Notes: generated by a model from the letters alone, not told the origin. Numbered from the stretch's first letter, positions 23,460-35,454 are shown. The stretch: 64,000 bases of DNA from Cycas panzhihuaensis (GCA_023213395.1 CM041465.1:127107741-127171740); one strand, 5' to 3'. Numbers and translations are program-made.

Positions 23460-25240
23460 GTTGAGAACTTTTTCACATCATTTAAGATAGTATGGTTGGG
23501 CTTGATTTTCAACACATATTTCGTCAAGCCAAAGGGGTTGGGGGTTGCTGATGGCATGGAGGCTTGGGTTAGGAACATTGTCATCAGGATGGAGACATGA
23601 AAGAGCATCTACCACTGTATTGTCTTTGCCTTTTTTATATGTTATTGAGAAGTTAAAGACTTGTAATCGATGAACCCACTTAGCTTGTTCTTCAGACAAG
23701 ACTGGCTGAGTTAATAAATTATGGAGGCTACGATGATCTGTAAGAATAGTAAACTTAGAGACTAAGAGATATTGCTGCCATTTATTAATAGCATGGAGGA
23801 TAGCCTTCATTTCTTTATGATATGTAGAGAGATGAAGCTCGTGATCTTTTAATTTTTGGCTTTCAAATGCAATGGGATGAGAGTCTTGCATTAGGACTGC
23901 ACCTAAATCAAACCCTCAAGCATCACATTCAAGTTGGAAGAGTTGGTTAAAATCAGGAGTGATGAGGATCGGAGTGGAGGTCATTATAACCTTGAGGTGG
24001 GAAAAGGTAGCCTCTGCTTCGGGAGACCATTGAAAAGCCTCTTTACGAAGGAGGTTGGTTAATGGGATGGCAAGAGTAGCATAGTTACACACAAAGTGTC
24101 GATAAAACCCTGTGAGCCTAAGAAATTCTCGTAGTTGGGTAAGAGTGGTAGGTGTTAGCCATGTTGTGATGACCGATATTTTGTCAGGGTCTACTTGTAC
24201 CCCTTCTGAAGATATGATGTGACCCAAATATTTGAGTTTTGATTGTCCAAAGTCACACTTAGATAGTTTTGCATCGAGTTTGTGGCTCAGCAATATTTGG
24301 AGAATAATTTCTAAGCGTTGGATATAGAGATCTAGGCAGGCACTATAAATAAGAATGTCATCAAAGAAAACTATGATAAACTTTCAAAGGTAGGGCCCAA
24401 AGACTTTATTCATGAGAGATTGGAAGGTTGTTGTGGCATTATAAAGTCCAAAGGGCATTATTTAAAACTCAAAATGGCTATGATGTATGTGAAATGTTGT
24501 CTTATAACAATCTTGTAGGGCAATTAGGATTTAGTAGTAACTAGATTGGAGGTCTAACTTAGAAAAGATGGTTGCGCCATGGATTTCATCTAGCATGTCA
24601 TCTATGTGAGGGGTGGGAAACTTATTTTTAATGGTAATCTTATTTAATTCCCTATAGTCAACACAGAGGCAAAAGGAGTTGTCCTTCTTTCAAACTAAGA
24701 CAATTGAGGATGCATAAGGGCTTTTACTTGGTTGGATTATGCCCATGTCAAGAAGATCATTTGTGAGTTTCTCAATTTTGTTCTTTTGGAAGTATGAGTT
24801 ACGGTAAGGTCGAACGCTGATGGGGTCATGGTTATATTGGAGGTCAATTGTATGATAGAAATCACAGTCAGGAGGGGTAGTGGCAGGCAGAGAGGCAAAT
24901 GCTTGTTCATATTGGGTAATGACATCCTAGATGTAGGGATGAATTTGTGGTTCGATTTGAATATTATTGAGGCAGATTATATACCCTAGGTGAGATTGAA
25001 GATGGCATTTCATACGTCTGGGAGAGACTACTTGGTTAGGGGGGGATTGCATTCTGTAGATTTTGTGGTTTCACCCCATGTGGTCTTTAAAGGCAATGAA
25101 TGGATTTATAGGCAAGTTGTTCGTACTATACATCCCTAGTGTTTGCAACCATTTAATCCCTAAGATGGCATTAGATCCTCCTATTGATAAGGCATAGAAG
25201 TCCAACACCAAAAGGTATGAGCTGATTTAGACTTAGAGGT
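23460..25240 (-). pseudogene. Gypsy-A reverse transcriptase and RNase H
   Basis: The RT catalytic box FFDDILIYS at ~24345-24371 is intact. Downstream the open frame 23916-24293 gives KLSKCDFGQSKLKYLGHIIS and LREFLRLTGFYRHFV, the typical RT connection region. RNase H (23478-23891) has PIAFESQKLK, HKEMKAILHAINKWQQYL and TILTDHRSLHNLL, with the catalytic Glu and Asp visible. Stops separate the frames. The upstream RT part (24600-25240) is readable in pieces. Confidence 0.9.
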
Positions 25241-25252
25241 TTTTAATAACAC

Positions 25253-25640
25253 CTACACAATGGAGTTCTCGTACCCTAGTAGAGAACATGTGAAGCTAGT
25301 TTTTGGGATAATATATAGGTTAAGTTGTCTGGCTATCAAAATATCAATGAAGTTAAGTGAAGTGCCACCATCGATCAAGATAGATATTAGAGTCTTGTGG
25401 AGAATGCCTCTAACTCTTAAGGGTTCCGGGTAGGAGGAGGTGGTGACAGTGGATATAGATACTTCAGGTTGGGGTTCTGGTATAGGAGCATCATGGGTTT
25501 CATCATCTCCCTCCTGGTCAGAGTCAGAGTCATAGGGATCATCAAGGGAGAGGGATGGGTCAATGGAGAAAACCATACGCCATGCTTTAGAAAAATGACC
25601 ATGCCCAAAGGTCCACTTTTCTGCACATTGCATATAAAGG
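25253..25640 (-). pseudogene. Gypsy-A aspartic protease region
   Basis: A 126-codon open frame at 25253-25633 begins near the end of gag. It has an acidic linker (DDPYDSDSDQEGDDE) and then the retropepsin active-site phrase ILIDGGTSLNFID (usual IDSGATHNFI). The Asp-Gly-Gly triplet keeps the aspartate. Confidence 0.85.
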
Positions 25641-26549
25641 CTGGCCTCGAGTCGACATTGTGCTTCAGCTTGAGAAATCTGAACTCTTTTGGTAGATGTA
25701 TCATCATTCTGATGATCAATACATGGTCGAGAATCATCCTATCATGCTGAGGACATGTGAAGTTAGCTTAAGGACAAGAGGCATCGTCAAATCGAGGTCA
25801 AGGGCACTAGGAGTCTGCCTGTCAAGTGCATGAGAACCAAGAGTTATTCCGTCAAATAGCTGAGGGTCTGTCTACTACAAACTCATCTTCTACTGCATGG
25901 GCCCACTTGAAAGCTTCCTTAAGGGAGTAAATTTCCATTATCTTTAATCTCATCTGAATATGGTCTTGGAGTCCCGCCACATAAATATCAATCATTGTTT
26001 GTTTATCCAAGTTTTGGCTTTGTGGCGTGCAGTTATATAAAGCTTAAAATTCATCTGTGTAAGCTTTTATAGTTGATGTCTGCTTAAGCTGGGTGAGTTG
26101 TGTGAAAAAAGATTGACTCCATGTATCTTCATATTGTTCAAAGAAACAACTAGTGAAGTGGGACCAAGTTTGGTGAGAGGGATATTCCCACTTCCACAAA
26201 TTAAACCAATGGTGATCTCGACCATCTAAGTAAATGGAAGCGTATAAGAGTTGGTTCTCTTCTGACATCGGGTGGAGAGTGAAGCAGGATTCTAACTTAT
26301 TAATCCAGCTTTGAGTGCACTCTCTATTCACGTTTGGATCAAAGGTAAGAATGTTGATCTTATGGTGGGAAAACAGCTGTCTTGGTGGAGAACCTCTTGT
26401 ATATGCGTTGCTTCCTGGAGAAGGGGGAGGTTGGTTGCCTGTTGAGGTAGAAGCTCCTGTGCTTTGGGGTTAGGGTAGCACCCATTGTTGAAGTAGTCTG
26501 AGAATCTCTTTCTTGGTGTCGTCCAGGTCAGATTTGGTAGGCATGCCAC
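25641..26549 (-). pseudogene. Gypsy-A gag
   Basis: Two overlapping frames, 26328-26549 and 26044-26331, give the N-terminus and the capsid core: WINKLESCFTLHPMSEENQL, LYASIYLDGRDHHWFNLW, HFTSCFFEQYEDTWSQSFF. This is the retrotransposon gag domain. The -1 shift between the frames and stops downstream (to 25641) make it a pseudogene. Part of a Cys-containing knuckle (MQCAEKW) is recognisable near 25620. Confidence 0.87.
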
Positions 26550-26999
26550 TCAGTTTATCACTGACCTCTATTTTGAAATTAGACAAGTCATTGGTCAACT
26601 CAAAAATTTTTTCTGTTTGATTTTTCTACCATTGGAGTTGAAGAAGGGGATTAAAGAAGCAGGAGTAAGTAGAAAGAAGGGAAAGAACGAAGTGGGATAG
26701 ATGCAAGAAAGAACGGGATATAAGAATAAGGAGTTGTTATATGGGAAAGAAGGGGAAAATAAGGGAATATGAGGTGTCTATAGCCTGTTGACCCCAAAAT
26801 TACATAAGCAAGATATTTAGTCCACTAGAAAGAGCACAAAAAACTTATCAAAATAGGATGTATGAGTTTTAAGGCGAATTTAGAGTGGTGGGGCCCACTA
26901 GTGGCCTAGGTACAAAAAAAGAGTGAAAATTGGGGGTATAGAATAACCTTGTGTAAAATGACCCTTACAAGATGCTAATCGAATTAAGGTATATGAGTT

Positions 27000-27033
<34 letters not shown>

Positions 27034-27821
27034 CCTTCTTTGCTCTCTCTTTTCTTTTCTTTTTTTTTTTTTTCCGGAGGCTTGACTGTTCTGACAAGTT
27101 TTGAATTTAGGCAGTCAGTGGCTTATGATTAAGACTAGGATAGGGGAAGTAGCAAATGATCAGATGTATCCTACCAACTACAGAATGAGGTGTGCTTGCT
27201 CTTATAGGCCTGCCAATAAACTTCTGATGCAGAAGTTTGGGGCAGGTAACTTTGTGGCAATAACCATTAACCACTATACTGTAAGACTTCAGTGGCTGAT
27301 AGTTTACCTGTGCTGGGGAGGGTTTGGAAATCCTAAAGGGGTCCTTCTATATACCTGGAGGTACATGGGCGCACTTAGTAGCTGTGTTCGCTTTAGGGCT
27401 TGGTTCAGGAGTGTTATCTCCAGTCCTTCACGCAAGAGACGAAAAATCCACGATGCACTTAGCCAGAATGACAGATCCCTGTGATCTTTAAAGATCCCTG
27501 TGATCTTTAAAGATCCCTGTGATCTTTAAAGATCCCCAGTACAAGGTCTCTACCTAACTACTTGGGTAGCTGCCCAACAGTGTTATCTACCTAGAAGGGA
27601 GAGGTAGGAGGGGACAAAAAGGATAGTCGCCCAGCGGTGTTATCTACCATTAGAATATAACCCAATGCAGAAAAAGAAAGCTTAAAAATTGAATTGAATG
27701 TAGAAGAAATAAATTAGTTACAGTACTTGAAGGATGAAATTCCCCTTCACTTCGTGACCTCTAATTTGCCCTGCTACCATTCCTCAATCTTCTTGGAGAG
27801 AGTACTGAGTGAAGGTCTTTC
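26550..27821 (-). other. Gypsy-A leader with poly-T tracts and hairpin tandem repeat
   Basis: This noncoding 5' leader of Gypsy-A continues beyond Copia-4 at 35362-35454. It holds a 27-base T run (27007-27033) and a 14-base T run (27060-27073), which are poly-A in element sense. It also holds the 19-bp tandem repeat at 27473-27529. Base composition is less AT-rich than its surroundings. A 127-codon plus-strand frame at 27101-27484 is antisense to the leader and shows no recognisable domain. Confidence 0.75.
27473..27529. repeat. Three tandem copies of a 19-bp hairpin unit
   Basis: The unit AGATCCCTGTGATCTTTAA is repeated three times without change, with a partial fourth. Across each unit junction TTAAAGATC and GATCTTTAA form perfect 9-bp arms around a 5-base loop. 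Confidence 0.92.
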
Positions 27822-28118
27822 TGAAAAGGGTTAATGACATAAGGTCATTACATTAGTTGATTATTTTGAAAAAGGGTCTTAAGTGAACTTTAAATTAGAT
27901 CACTTAAGTGAAATGCACTTTCATGTGCATTATGTGTAATTTCATTTCACCTAACTCAAATGCTCCCTCTCTCAATATAAAAGTAAAGCTCAATGGAGGA
28001 GATTCATTCTTACCTCCCCATTTTGTGAGAGCTACTTTCTTTCTCTCAAGTCTCTCTTGCTCCCATGTTTGCCTTTGTGTTTAGTGCATGGAGATGAAGG
28101 ATAGATCCACTCTTTTCA
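27822..28118 (+). repeat. Copia-4 5' LTR (297 bp)
   Basis: Termini TGAAAAG...CTTTTCA form a perfect 7-bp inverted repeat. A TATA box TATAAAAG lies at 27976-27983. The U3 part contains CTTAAGTGA and TCACTTAAG, 9-bp inverted arms at ~27879-27909. Confidence 0.96.
27976..27983 (+). promoter_or_regulatory. TATA box in Copia-4 5' LTR
   Basis: TATAAAAG follows a CT-rich stretch (CTCCCTCTCTC). The same box is at 35219-35226 in the 3' LTR and degenerate in Copia-1. Transcription would start about 30 bases downstream; the start is inferred. Confidence 0.7.
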
Positions 28119-28120
28119 TG

Positions 28121-28132
28121 TGGTATCAGAGC
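28121..28132 (+). other. Copia-4 primer-binding site
   Basis: TGGTATCAGAGC starts two bases after the LTR and is complementary to initiator tRNA-Met. Confidence 0.95.
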
Positions 28133-30145
28133 TTGTTTCCTTCATATTCCCCACTTGCACTTGCAATGGAGTCATCACTTCCTTCTCCCCCATAATCCAT
28201 GTGGTGAAGGAGATTGTGAAAGTGAATTTAGAAATATTTTGAAGTTATTATGATAGCATATTTTGTATTGTTTGCTTTTCCTTTCTCTTTTGCAGGTTTG
28301 GAAGCATAATACAAGGAGTTGTAAGGCCCAAGGATTCAAATCCTTTGCTGGCCATTCATGCTATCTCATTCTTCTTCTTTTTTTTCCCTTTTTGTCCATT
28401 TAACAAGGGAAATCTTGCCAAAATTTTTCCAAAGATTTAGAAGAATGATTGTAAGGAGTTTTACCTTTTTTTAAAGAATTTTGAGCCATTTAAAATATCT
28501 ATCATTGTATGCTCTCACCTTGCCCATATTGGGATCCTGGTGATAAAAAAATGATGGAAATTTCATATGGTATCATGTGCTAATGAGATATTAGCAAGCT
28601 GAAATTTCTGCAGAAATATAATTTGATTACTGAACTTCACAGGTCTACAAAATCTTCTACAGAGATCCAATTGAAGTGGTTCTAATTGTCAAAGATGGGG
28701 CTCTAAGTCTACTTTCTATTGCAAAAACTGGCACCTAATTTGGATGTCGTATGAGGAAGTTATTATTGTTTTAGTGAACAACAGTTATTTTTAGTAAGAA
28801 TTCTAGAAAAATATAATTTCCTAAATTTGGGTCATCAAAAACTTTCGAACTCATTTGGACCTGATTCCACTTCCTAAAGATGAAGCTCGAGTCTAGTCTG
28901 ACACAAAAATTGGAACTCTATTTTGACATCGTGGGAGAAAGTTATTGCAGATTTATTGAGGAGTACTTTTTTTTTGTATTAACAAAAAAAAAGAAAAAGT
29001 GAAGAAAATTTCTTCCTTTTTATAAGGCTTAAAAGCCCATTGTAAAAGTGAGAAAAAAACACCTGGATCAGAGCAATATCCGGTGTCCTCACTCACTTAT
29101 TAGCATTGCATTTCAGCACTCTAAAATCACCCAAAGCAAGCACTCTAAAGACACTTCAAGCAAGCACTCCAAAAGCACTCCAAGCAAGCATTATTTTCAG
29201 TTAAATGTACGTTTGATGTAATTCGATAATCTTTTCACTCTTCCTAAAAGGAACGCATCACGTACGCTATTTTCTGCCATCTTGTACCTGTTCACACACT
29301 CGCAAGGTTGAGATACCTTGGTTGGCAGAATGTTGTGCCATAAAGGAGGTGTGGGTTTCAAGTTGGGACTGGACTAAACTGGAATATTGGTGAGGTTTGC
29401 TTAGCTATACCATCGTGCCTCAATCAGGGATCATCCTGATAACCAACCAGGAAAACTGAAATTTTAATACAAGATTAAAATATACCCGATCCAATATCCG
29501 TCATAGCCATGGGTATGCATGTACCACTCTTTAGAGGAGGTATATAGCTGCTCATTGGTGAACTGGGTGAGGATTGGGAGTACCTGGGCTCCGTTGTGAC
29601 TTGGATTTCATCACCAAGCACGATTACGGGTATCGCGGATGAAGGCCAAATTAATTCTACTAGAAGCCTAGGCATCCCTTCAACAACCTCAACTACACGT
29701 TGGACACAAGTTAGAGGTTATTGGGTTGATTACGCATCCTAGATTCGAGTTTCAAGTTGTGTAAACCCAATGATGCCAACTTCTACATTGGCCTACAATC
29801 TTGTATATTGATCACTTACTTATTTGTAAAACGTGATCCATAGTGTAATCACAATCATAGTGCTTCTCATATTCCTGTTGCGTCAGGTTAATATTTGCCA
29901 CAAGTGTTAGTGGCCAATTTTTATCATAGTGCTTCTCATATTCCTGCTGCGTCAGGTTAATATTTGTCACAAGTGTTGGTGAATTTTCTCTAAGTTGCTC
30001 CCTTCATCTTTGAGCAACCATTCTCACTTCTTCTTCCTTCTTCTACACTACTTCATTACATTTCCCATTTGTAAATAGTGATCGTTCATTTATTGCCATC
30101 ACTTTTATAGTCCCTTGTTCATTTCTTCCCTTCTAAAAAGACACA
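28133..30145 (+). other. Copia-4 untranslated leader, ~2 kb
   Basis: No supported coding frame. It is shared with Copia-1, so it is a family trait. It contains repeated short phrases (CACTCCAAG/CAAGCACTCC at 29115-29185; gtgcttctcatattcctg with a following gtcaggttaatatttg at ~29868 and ~29930). Confidence 0.8.
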
Positions 30146-31080
30146 ATGTCTTCACAGTTCAAGCAAAATGTGAACGCATTCTAAAAGGAAAGAAAATTGG
30201 GACATGTGGTTCATCGGTGTCGAAATGCCGCAAAGTATGAAGGTCTATGGAGAGATCACTTACAACCTACACCACATTGCATTCTACTACCATAATCGCT
30301 TCAGAGGTGCTCAACCGCTCCCATCAAGGCCGTAGCTAAACGCCAATGGGAACTTGATGATGATAAAATCCGCGGGGATATCGCTTGTCACCGATTATTC
30401 CCGCATAATCTCATTGATGAAGCCGTACATGATACAAAGATGGAAAGTTCTTGAAGTTCTTAAGAAGAACTTTGACACTAAATCAGACTTAGAATTTGTT
30501 CACTTAGTGCTGAAGATGAACAAATTGAAAATGTAGAAAGGACATGCAAGTGAGACAATCAATCTCCTTCGTCCAATCAAGTAAGCCATTGATAAAGATT
30601 TTAAAACTCAATGCATTACATGGGCTTTCTGATTGATCATGTCTCCATATCCCGGATTATAAAAATCTATTGGGAGTCTTCAATCCATTGGAACTTTAAA
30701 GACCCTAAACTTTGAGGATCTTGTTGATAAGTTCATTGAATTTGATAAGACCTTTGATACCAACTTTGCCACTACATCGATCCAATTGATCTCGCTTTTG
30801 AAGTGGAAGAAGATCTTTGTTACACCAAAATCAAGGTCAATACTCTCGTGAGGTGGTAATTCCGTGGAAGAGGAAGAGGTAGACAACAAGGACAACATCC
30901 TCTTAGTCAACAGCTCCTCAATTCCAACAAAAAGCAGTCAAGGCCAAGGCCAAAATAATCAACACGGACCTAGATCCAAGAATCGAGACAATCCAAATTT
31001 CAATACTTAGACTAGAAATCAAACAATCATGTGCCAAAGGTGTAATAGAAGAGGACATTATGCCAAAAATTGCGTAATCG
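30146..31080 (+). pseudogene. Copia-4 gag with intact zinc knuckle
   Basis: The ATG at 30146 (ACAATGTCTTC) starts the frame SSQFKQNVN, which breaks within ~12 codons by a frameshift. Homology continues in other frames (WDMWF, KYEGLWRDHLQP, LEVLKKNFDTKSDLEFVH at 30354-30536). The nucleocapsid knuckle at 31029-31073 is perfect: MCQRCNRRGHYAKNC, a CX2CX4HX4C motif. Several single-base indels relative to Copia-1 explain the broken frame. Confidence 0.88.
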
Positions 31081-31560
31081 CCACCAACAAACTACCAAGT
31101 TATCAACAGCGCCATGGTGCACATAATGTTGATAATACTTCTTTTGAAGATGCTTTTGGTAGAACGCAATTTGCTCATGCAGACCTTCAAAGAATTGGGA
31201 CCACGTCATCAAATGTTGTTGATAGATCCACTAAGTATATTGAGGCTCATTGTAGCTTTGCTTATTCACTTTTGCCTTCACCACTTGGAGTTGCAAATAG
31301 TGCTACCTCAAATACTTCATCGTGGATCATGGATACTGAAGCAACACAACACATGACTTGTCATCACCAGTTCTTTCAAGATTTTGACTCTGAAGTTCGT
31401 GGTGTTGTACACATGGCTGACAAATCATCTCACCATCGAAGGACTTGGAACTATTTGCCTGAAACTCCCAGGCCTTCCAGATTTTACACTTGTTGATGTT
31501 TTATATATTCCTTCTCTAAAGCGTAATCGCTTTCCTGTCCACCCTTGTCTCTCGTGGATT
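31081..31560 (+). pseudogene. Copia-4 protease
   Basis: It is in the same frame as the zinc knuckle (31029-31496, 155 codons). The active-site phrase is SWIMDTEATQHMTCHHQFF with the aspartate at 31332. The usual DTG is DTE here (G>A). The frame shifts near 31435 (SSHHRRTW instead of the continuing VEGLG-type sequence) and homology continues to the KRNLLSVSTL-like region near 31520. Confidence 0.85.
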
Positions 31561-31766
31561 TGATCCGAGTGTAATCGCAAACAATCAAACTCTATGTCAT
31601 TCACCCTCCTTCAAATCTTTGTGGTTATGACCGGAATTCTTGATGGTAAACTTTTCCGCCTAACTGTCTCACCATCCTCTGAAGCCCACTATGTTGATGA
31701 TGAATTTGTTTTTACCACAACCCTGACTCCTCAAAGTTATCCCAAGCAGCTCTATGGCATGCTCGT

Positions 31767-32700
31767 ATGGGCCATATCAAAATTGATCGCTTAAGAGAAC
31801 TACAAGACACTCTTCCTGGTTTGCCTAAGTTCCCCTCTAAGCCCTTTAAATGTGAAGCATGTATTATTGCTAAATCTCAAAGACAACCCTTTCCTCATAG
31901 TCAGTGGAAATCTAGCCAACCTTTGCAGCTTGTACACTTAGATATATGCGGTCCGATGCCTATCCCTTCTATCAAACAGAAGTGGTACTATATTACTTTC
32001 ATTGATGATTTTACCAAGAAAGTATGGGTTGCTTTTCTTGCAAAGAAAGATGAAGCTTTTTCTATGTTTCAAGCTTTCAAGGCCCATGTGGAAAATGAAT
32101 CTGGATTCAAGATCAAAATACTCAGGACTGACAATGTTGGCAAGTACACATCCAATGAGTTTGAATCGTACCTACATCAACATGGAATCAAACATCAGAC
32201 CACTATTGCGGTGTACACCCAAAGAAATGGAGTTGCCGAGCGTATGAACAGGACCATCATGAATATGGCTCGTCTATCTTTGGTATATAAGAATGTCCCT
32301 ATCTATCTTTGGGCCGAGGCTATCCGGATCGCTATGTATTGCATCAACACAGTAGTCCCTCTAAGCTCGGCCCCTCTCCACATGAAATGTGGTATGGACA
32401 AACCCCCTCTATCTCCCACTTCAGAATTTTTGGCTCTACTTGTTATGCTCATATTTTGCAGGAACATAGAAATAAGCTCCAAGATAGAGCCATCAAAGGC
32501 ATCTTTGTCGAATACCCTATGGACAAAAGGGATATAAGGTTTTATACCTTGAGCGCAAAATCATCATCACTAGAGATGTTATCTTTGAGGATCGAAGATC
32601 AATTACTCGACTTAACTCCAAGACGCCTTCATACCGATTTAATGATGCTCTTGAATTTGATGTCCAGATTCTAAAATTTAGGGGAGATCTTTGAGCGGTT
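31767..32700 (+). pseudogene. Copia-4 integrase, catalytic triad intact
   Basis: A 256-codon open frame at 31767-32537 begins inside the zinc region (GHIKIDRL, CEAC as the two cysteines). The core has Asp59 in LVHLDICGPM, Asp122 in ILRTDNVGKY and Glu158 in NGVAERMNRT, i.e. D-62-D-35-E with all three residues present. The upstream His pair is in the adjacent frame (near 31745). The frame shifts near 32420, after which the C-terminal region (SHFRIFGSTCYAHIL) continues in another frame to ~32640. Confidence 0.92.
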
Positions 32701-33159
32701 GCTTAAAATCTTGAATCGATAATAGAGCCTCTGAGGATACAAGTCGTGACTCCAATCCAATGTGTACACATCCAAAGACCATCATTTGTGAACCAAGTTG
32801 ACAAAGGCAAAGCCATAGCGAAGGATCATCTTCTCCAACATCCGTGGTCGCCCATCTTCTCCAAAGATCGCCAACTTCCTCCGTGCCAAATATTTCACAT
32901 GATCCTTTTCAGGATCAAAACGAAGATCAAGAAGTTGTGGAAATGAAAACCTCATTCCCAACTCGAGGTTTTCATGAAGCCTACTAGCTACACAAGGACA
33001 TGCGACTAGATGAGGTAGGCAAAACTGGCACTAGAAGTGCCCATAGAGCAAGGATGCATGAATCACTTTCCGTTGAGCTTGAACCAGCAGAACTGCATCT
33101 TGCTCTTAATGAAGAGCCCCTAACGTACCAAGAAGTCAGAAGCATGCAACTTGGAGAAA

Positions 33160-33912
33160 TGCCATGAACGAAGAGTATCAATCTCTTATTAAGAACGGTA
33201 CATGGGAGCTTGTTGATCTACCACTTGGGAGAAAGGTAGTTCAAAATAAATGGGTGTTCAAAAGCAAGTATAGATCGGATGGCACCCTAGAAAACACAAG
33301 GCGAGGTTGGTAGCAAAAGGATTCACGCAAAGGGAAGGTATTGACTACACTAAAATCTTTGCTCCTACAACCAAGTGGCCTACAATCAGAACTCTTATAG
33401 CCTTGGTCGCTCAATGTGGTTGGAAAATCCACCAACTTGATGTTAAGACCGCATTTCTCAATGGGGACCTTAAAGAAGAAATTTACATGGCTCAGCCAGA
33501 AGGATACGAGATTGACGGTCAGGAGCATAAAGTTTGTAGTCTCAGAAAGTCCTTGTACGGCCTAAAGCAAGCCCCTCGTGCTTGGTTTACCAAGTTGTCT
33601 GAAAGAATTAGGCAACTTGGATATGAGGTTTGTGACTATCAAGATATTGATGCAACATTATTCATCAAGCGCTAAAATGATAAAGTCACTTACCTCTTAA
33701 TCTTTGTGGATGACATGCTCATAATAGGGAATAGTGAACAGGTAATCAGCCAGCTGAAGAAGGACCTTGCTAAAACTTTTGAATTATCTGACCTCGGGTT
33801 AATGAAATATTACTTGGGAATTGAAGTAACTCAAAAGGATGGCAAAATCTTTCTCTCCCAAGAAAAATATATCAACGATCTTCTGACAAAGTTTCAGTTG
33901 GAAGGTGCTTGA
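33160..33912 (+). pseudogene. Copia-4 reverse transcriptase
   Basis: Open frames 33307-33675 (122 codons) and 33706-33912 are separated by one stop (KR-stop-NDKVTY) in otherwise continuous sequence. Motifs in order are VAKGFTQREGIDYTKIFAP, QLDVKTAFLNGDLKEEIYM, SLRKSLYGLKQAPRAWF and the catalytic box FVDDMLI at ~33704-33720 with both aspartates. Restricted damage suggests recent loss or sequence error. Confidence 0.93.
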
Positions 33913-34625
33913 CCAGTGGATACACCTATGGAGCCTAATATTAAGCTCTCGATTGATGGTGACAATAGGGAGGCGGACGCAACACTCTGAGCAACTTGTA
34001 GGTAGTCTCATCTATACTACCAACACAAGGCTGGATATTGCACACTCTGTCAGTATTCTTGCAAGATTCATGACAAATCCTAAGCAGAACCATTCGCAAG
34101 TTGCAATACGAGTGTGGAGGTACCTAAAGACGACTAGCAAATATGGTGCATTGTATGAACCCAATGCGTAATTTAAACTTTATGTATACAGACTCGGACT
34201 TTCTTGGGAGATAAAGACATAGGAAGATCTACGTGGCACGTAACATTTCTTGGAACAACACCAATATCATGGAGATCCAGACGGAAGATAGTTGCGAGAC
34301 TCAGCTCTTTGAAGCTTAGTACATTCTTTATACGAGACAAGCAAGGAGGTGATATGGCTTAGAAAATTGTTGAATACATTAAATGCCACCCAAACAAGTT
34401 CTACTAGCTTACATGTAGATAATCAATCTACAATCTAGATGGCTAAAAATCACGTATTTCATGATCGTACCAAACATATAAGTACAAAAGTCCACAGGAT
34501 TAGAGAACTAGTTCATGATGGCACAATTCAATTGAGTCTTGCCCCACGAGATCAAGTGGCCGATATCTTCACCAAACCACCGAAGAGGATGAAGTTTGAG
34601 CAGTTCAAAGCAACTCGGCCTTAGG
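33913..34625 (+). pseudogene. Copia-4 RNase H
   Basis: TTNTRLDIAHSVSILARFM (near 34015) and the final ORF 34439-34624 (KNHVFHDRTKHISTKVHRI, DQVADIFTKPPKRMKFEQF) are clear. Between 34195 and 34330 the frame is scrambled by several small indels compared with Copia-1 6310-6450, including the catalytic Glu region. Confidence 0.88.
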
Positions 34626-35065
34626 GCCTCCATCTCGATCGATTGAAGGAGATGACAATAGGACCAACATACTCTGTCTCCTTCGTGAAAACCCCTTGTG
34701 GCGCGGAAGGACAAGAGTAAGTCTACGCTCTATCCCATTCGTGAAAACCCCATGTGGGCACGAAGGATAAGGGTTGTATCATTTTGGAAAATCGAAACTG
34801 TGAAAACCCGAAGGGCATGGGGATGACCAAATGGTATATGGAGACTCAAGAGATTTCACTACAAAATTTATTGTCTTGATTGGCTATCCGCTATATTTAA
34901 AGAGTCTGAGCCGAGGTTAGTAGATTAGAAAATTTGTGGGTTTTCTTCCCCATGAGGGTTTCCACAAAAGTGTCATACTAGTTTGCTTTGTAAGAGGCTC
35001 AAATGAAGACCTCATAGGATAGAATAAAATAGAATGAAATGACCTTCTACCATTAAGGGGGAGAT

Positions 35066-35361
35066 TGAAAAGGGTTAATGACATAAGGTCATTACATTAG
35101 TTGATTATTTTGAAAAGGGTCTTAAGTGAACTTTAAATTAGATCACTTAAGTGAAATGCACTTTCATGTGCATTATGTGTAATTTCATTTCACCTAACTC
35201 AAATACTCCCTCTCTCAATATAAAAGTAAATCTCAATGGAGGAGATTCATTCTTACCTCCCCATTTTGTGAGAGCTACTTTCTTTCTCTCAAGTCTCTCT
35301 TGCTCCCATGTTTGCCTTTGTGTTTAGTGCATGGAGATGAAGGATAGATCCACTCTTTTCA
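35066..35361 (+). repeat. Copia-4 3' LTR (296 bp) with polypurine tract
   Basis: AAGGGGGAGA at 35055-35064 precedes TGAAAAGGG. The LTR ends CTTTTCA at 35361 and is followed by the TSD CTTTC. Confidence 0.96.
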
Positions 35362-35454
35362 CTTTCCTCAATCTCTACCTAGGTAGAGAGAGTACTCAAT
35401 CATACAGGAAAAAAATTTTGCTATTTTAGGCAGCTTCCCACGATCGCAAACAGA

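Larger units (their letters stand above)
27822..35361 (+). mobile_element. Copia-4: young copia element, 7540 bp, TSD CTTTC
   Basis: Structure is complete: 5' LTR 27822-28118, PBS 28121-28132, ~2 kb leader, gag, protease, integrase, RT, RNase H, polypurine tract 35055-35064 and 3' LTR 35066-35361. Target duplications CTTTC at 27817-27821 and 35362-35366 are perfect. The two LTRs differ by two substitutions and one base indel in ~296 bp, so insertion is recent. It is the same family as Copia-1. Despite its youth the coding region has many frameshifts. Confidence 0.97.

Noticed and set aside
22653-26549. Integrated pararetrovirus (RT plus RNase H) as an alternative for Gypsy-A
   Set aside because: LTRs, TSD, integrase and chromodomain are all present, which fits a Ty3/gypsy chromovirus.
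27101-27484. 127-codon plus-strand open frame with normal GC
   Set aside because: Antisense to the Gypsy-A leader, no recognisable domain, ends inside the 19-bp tandem repeat.
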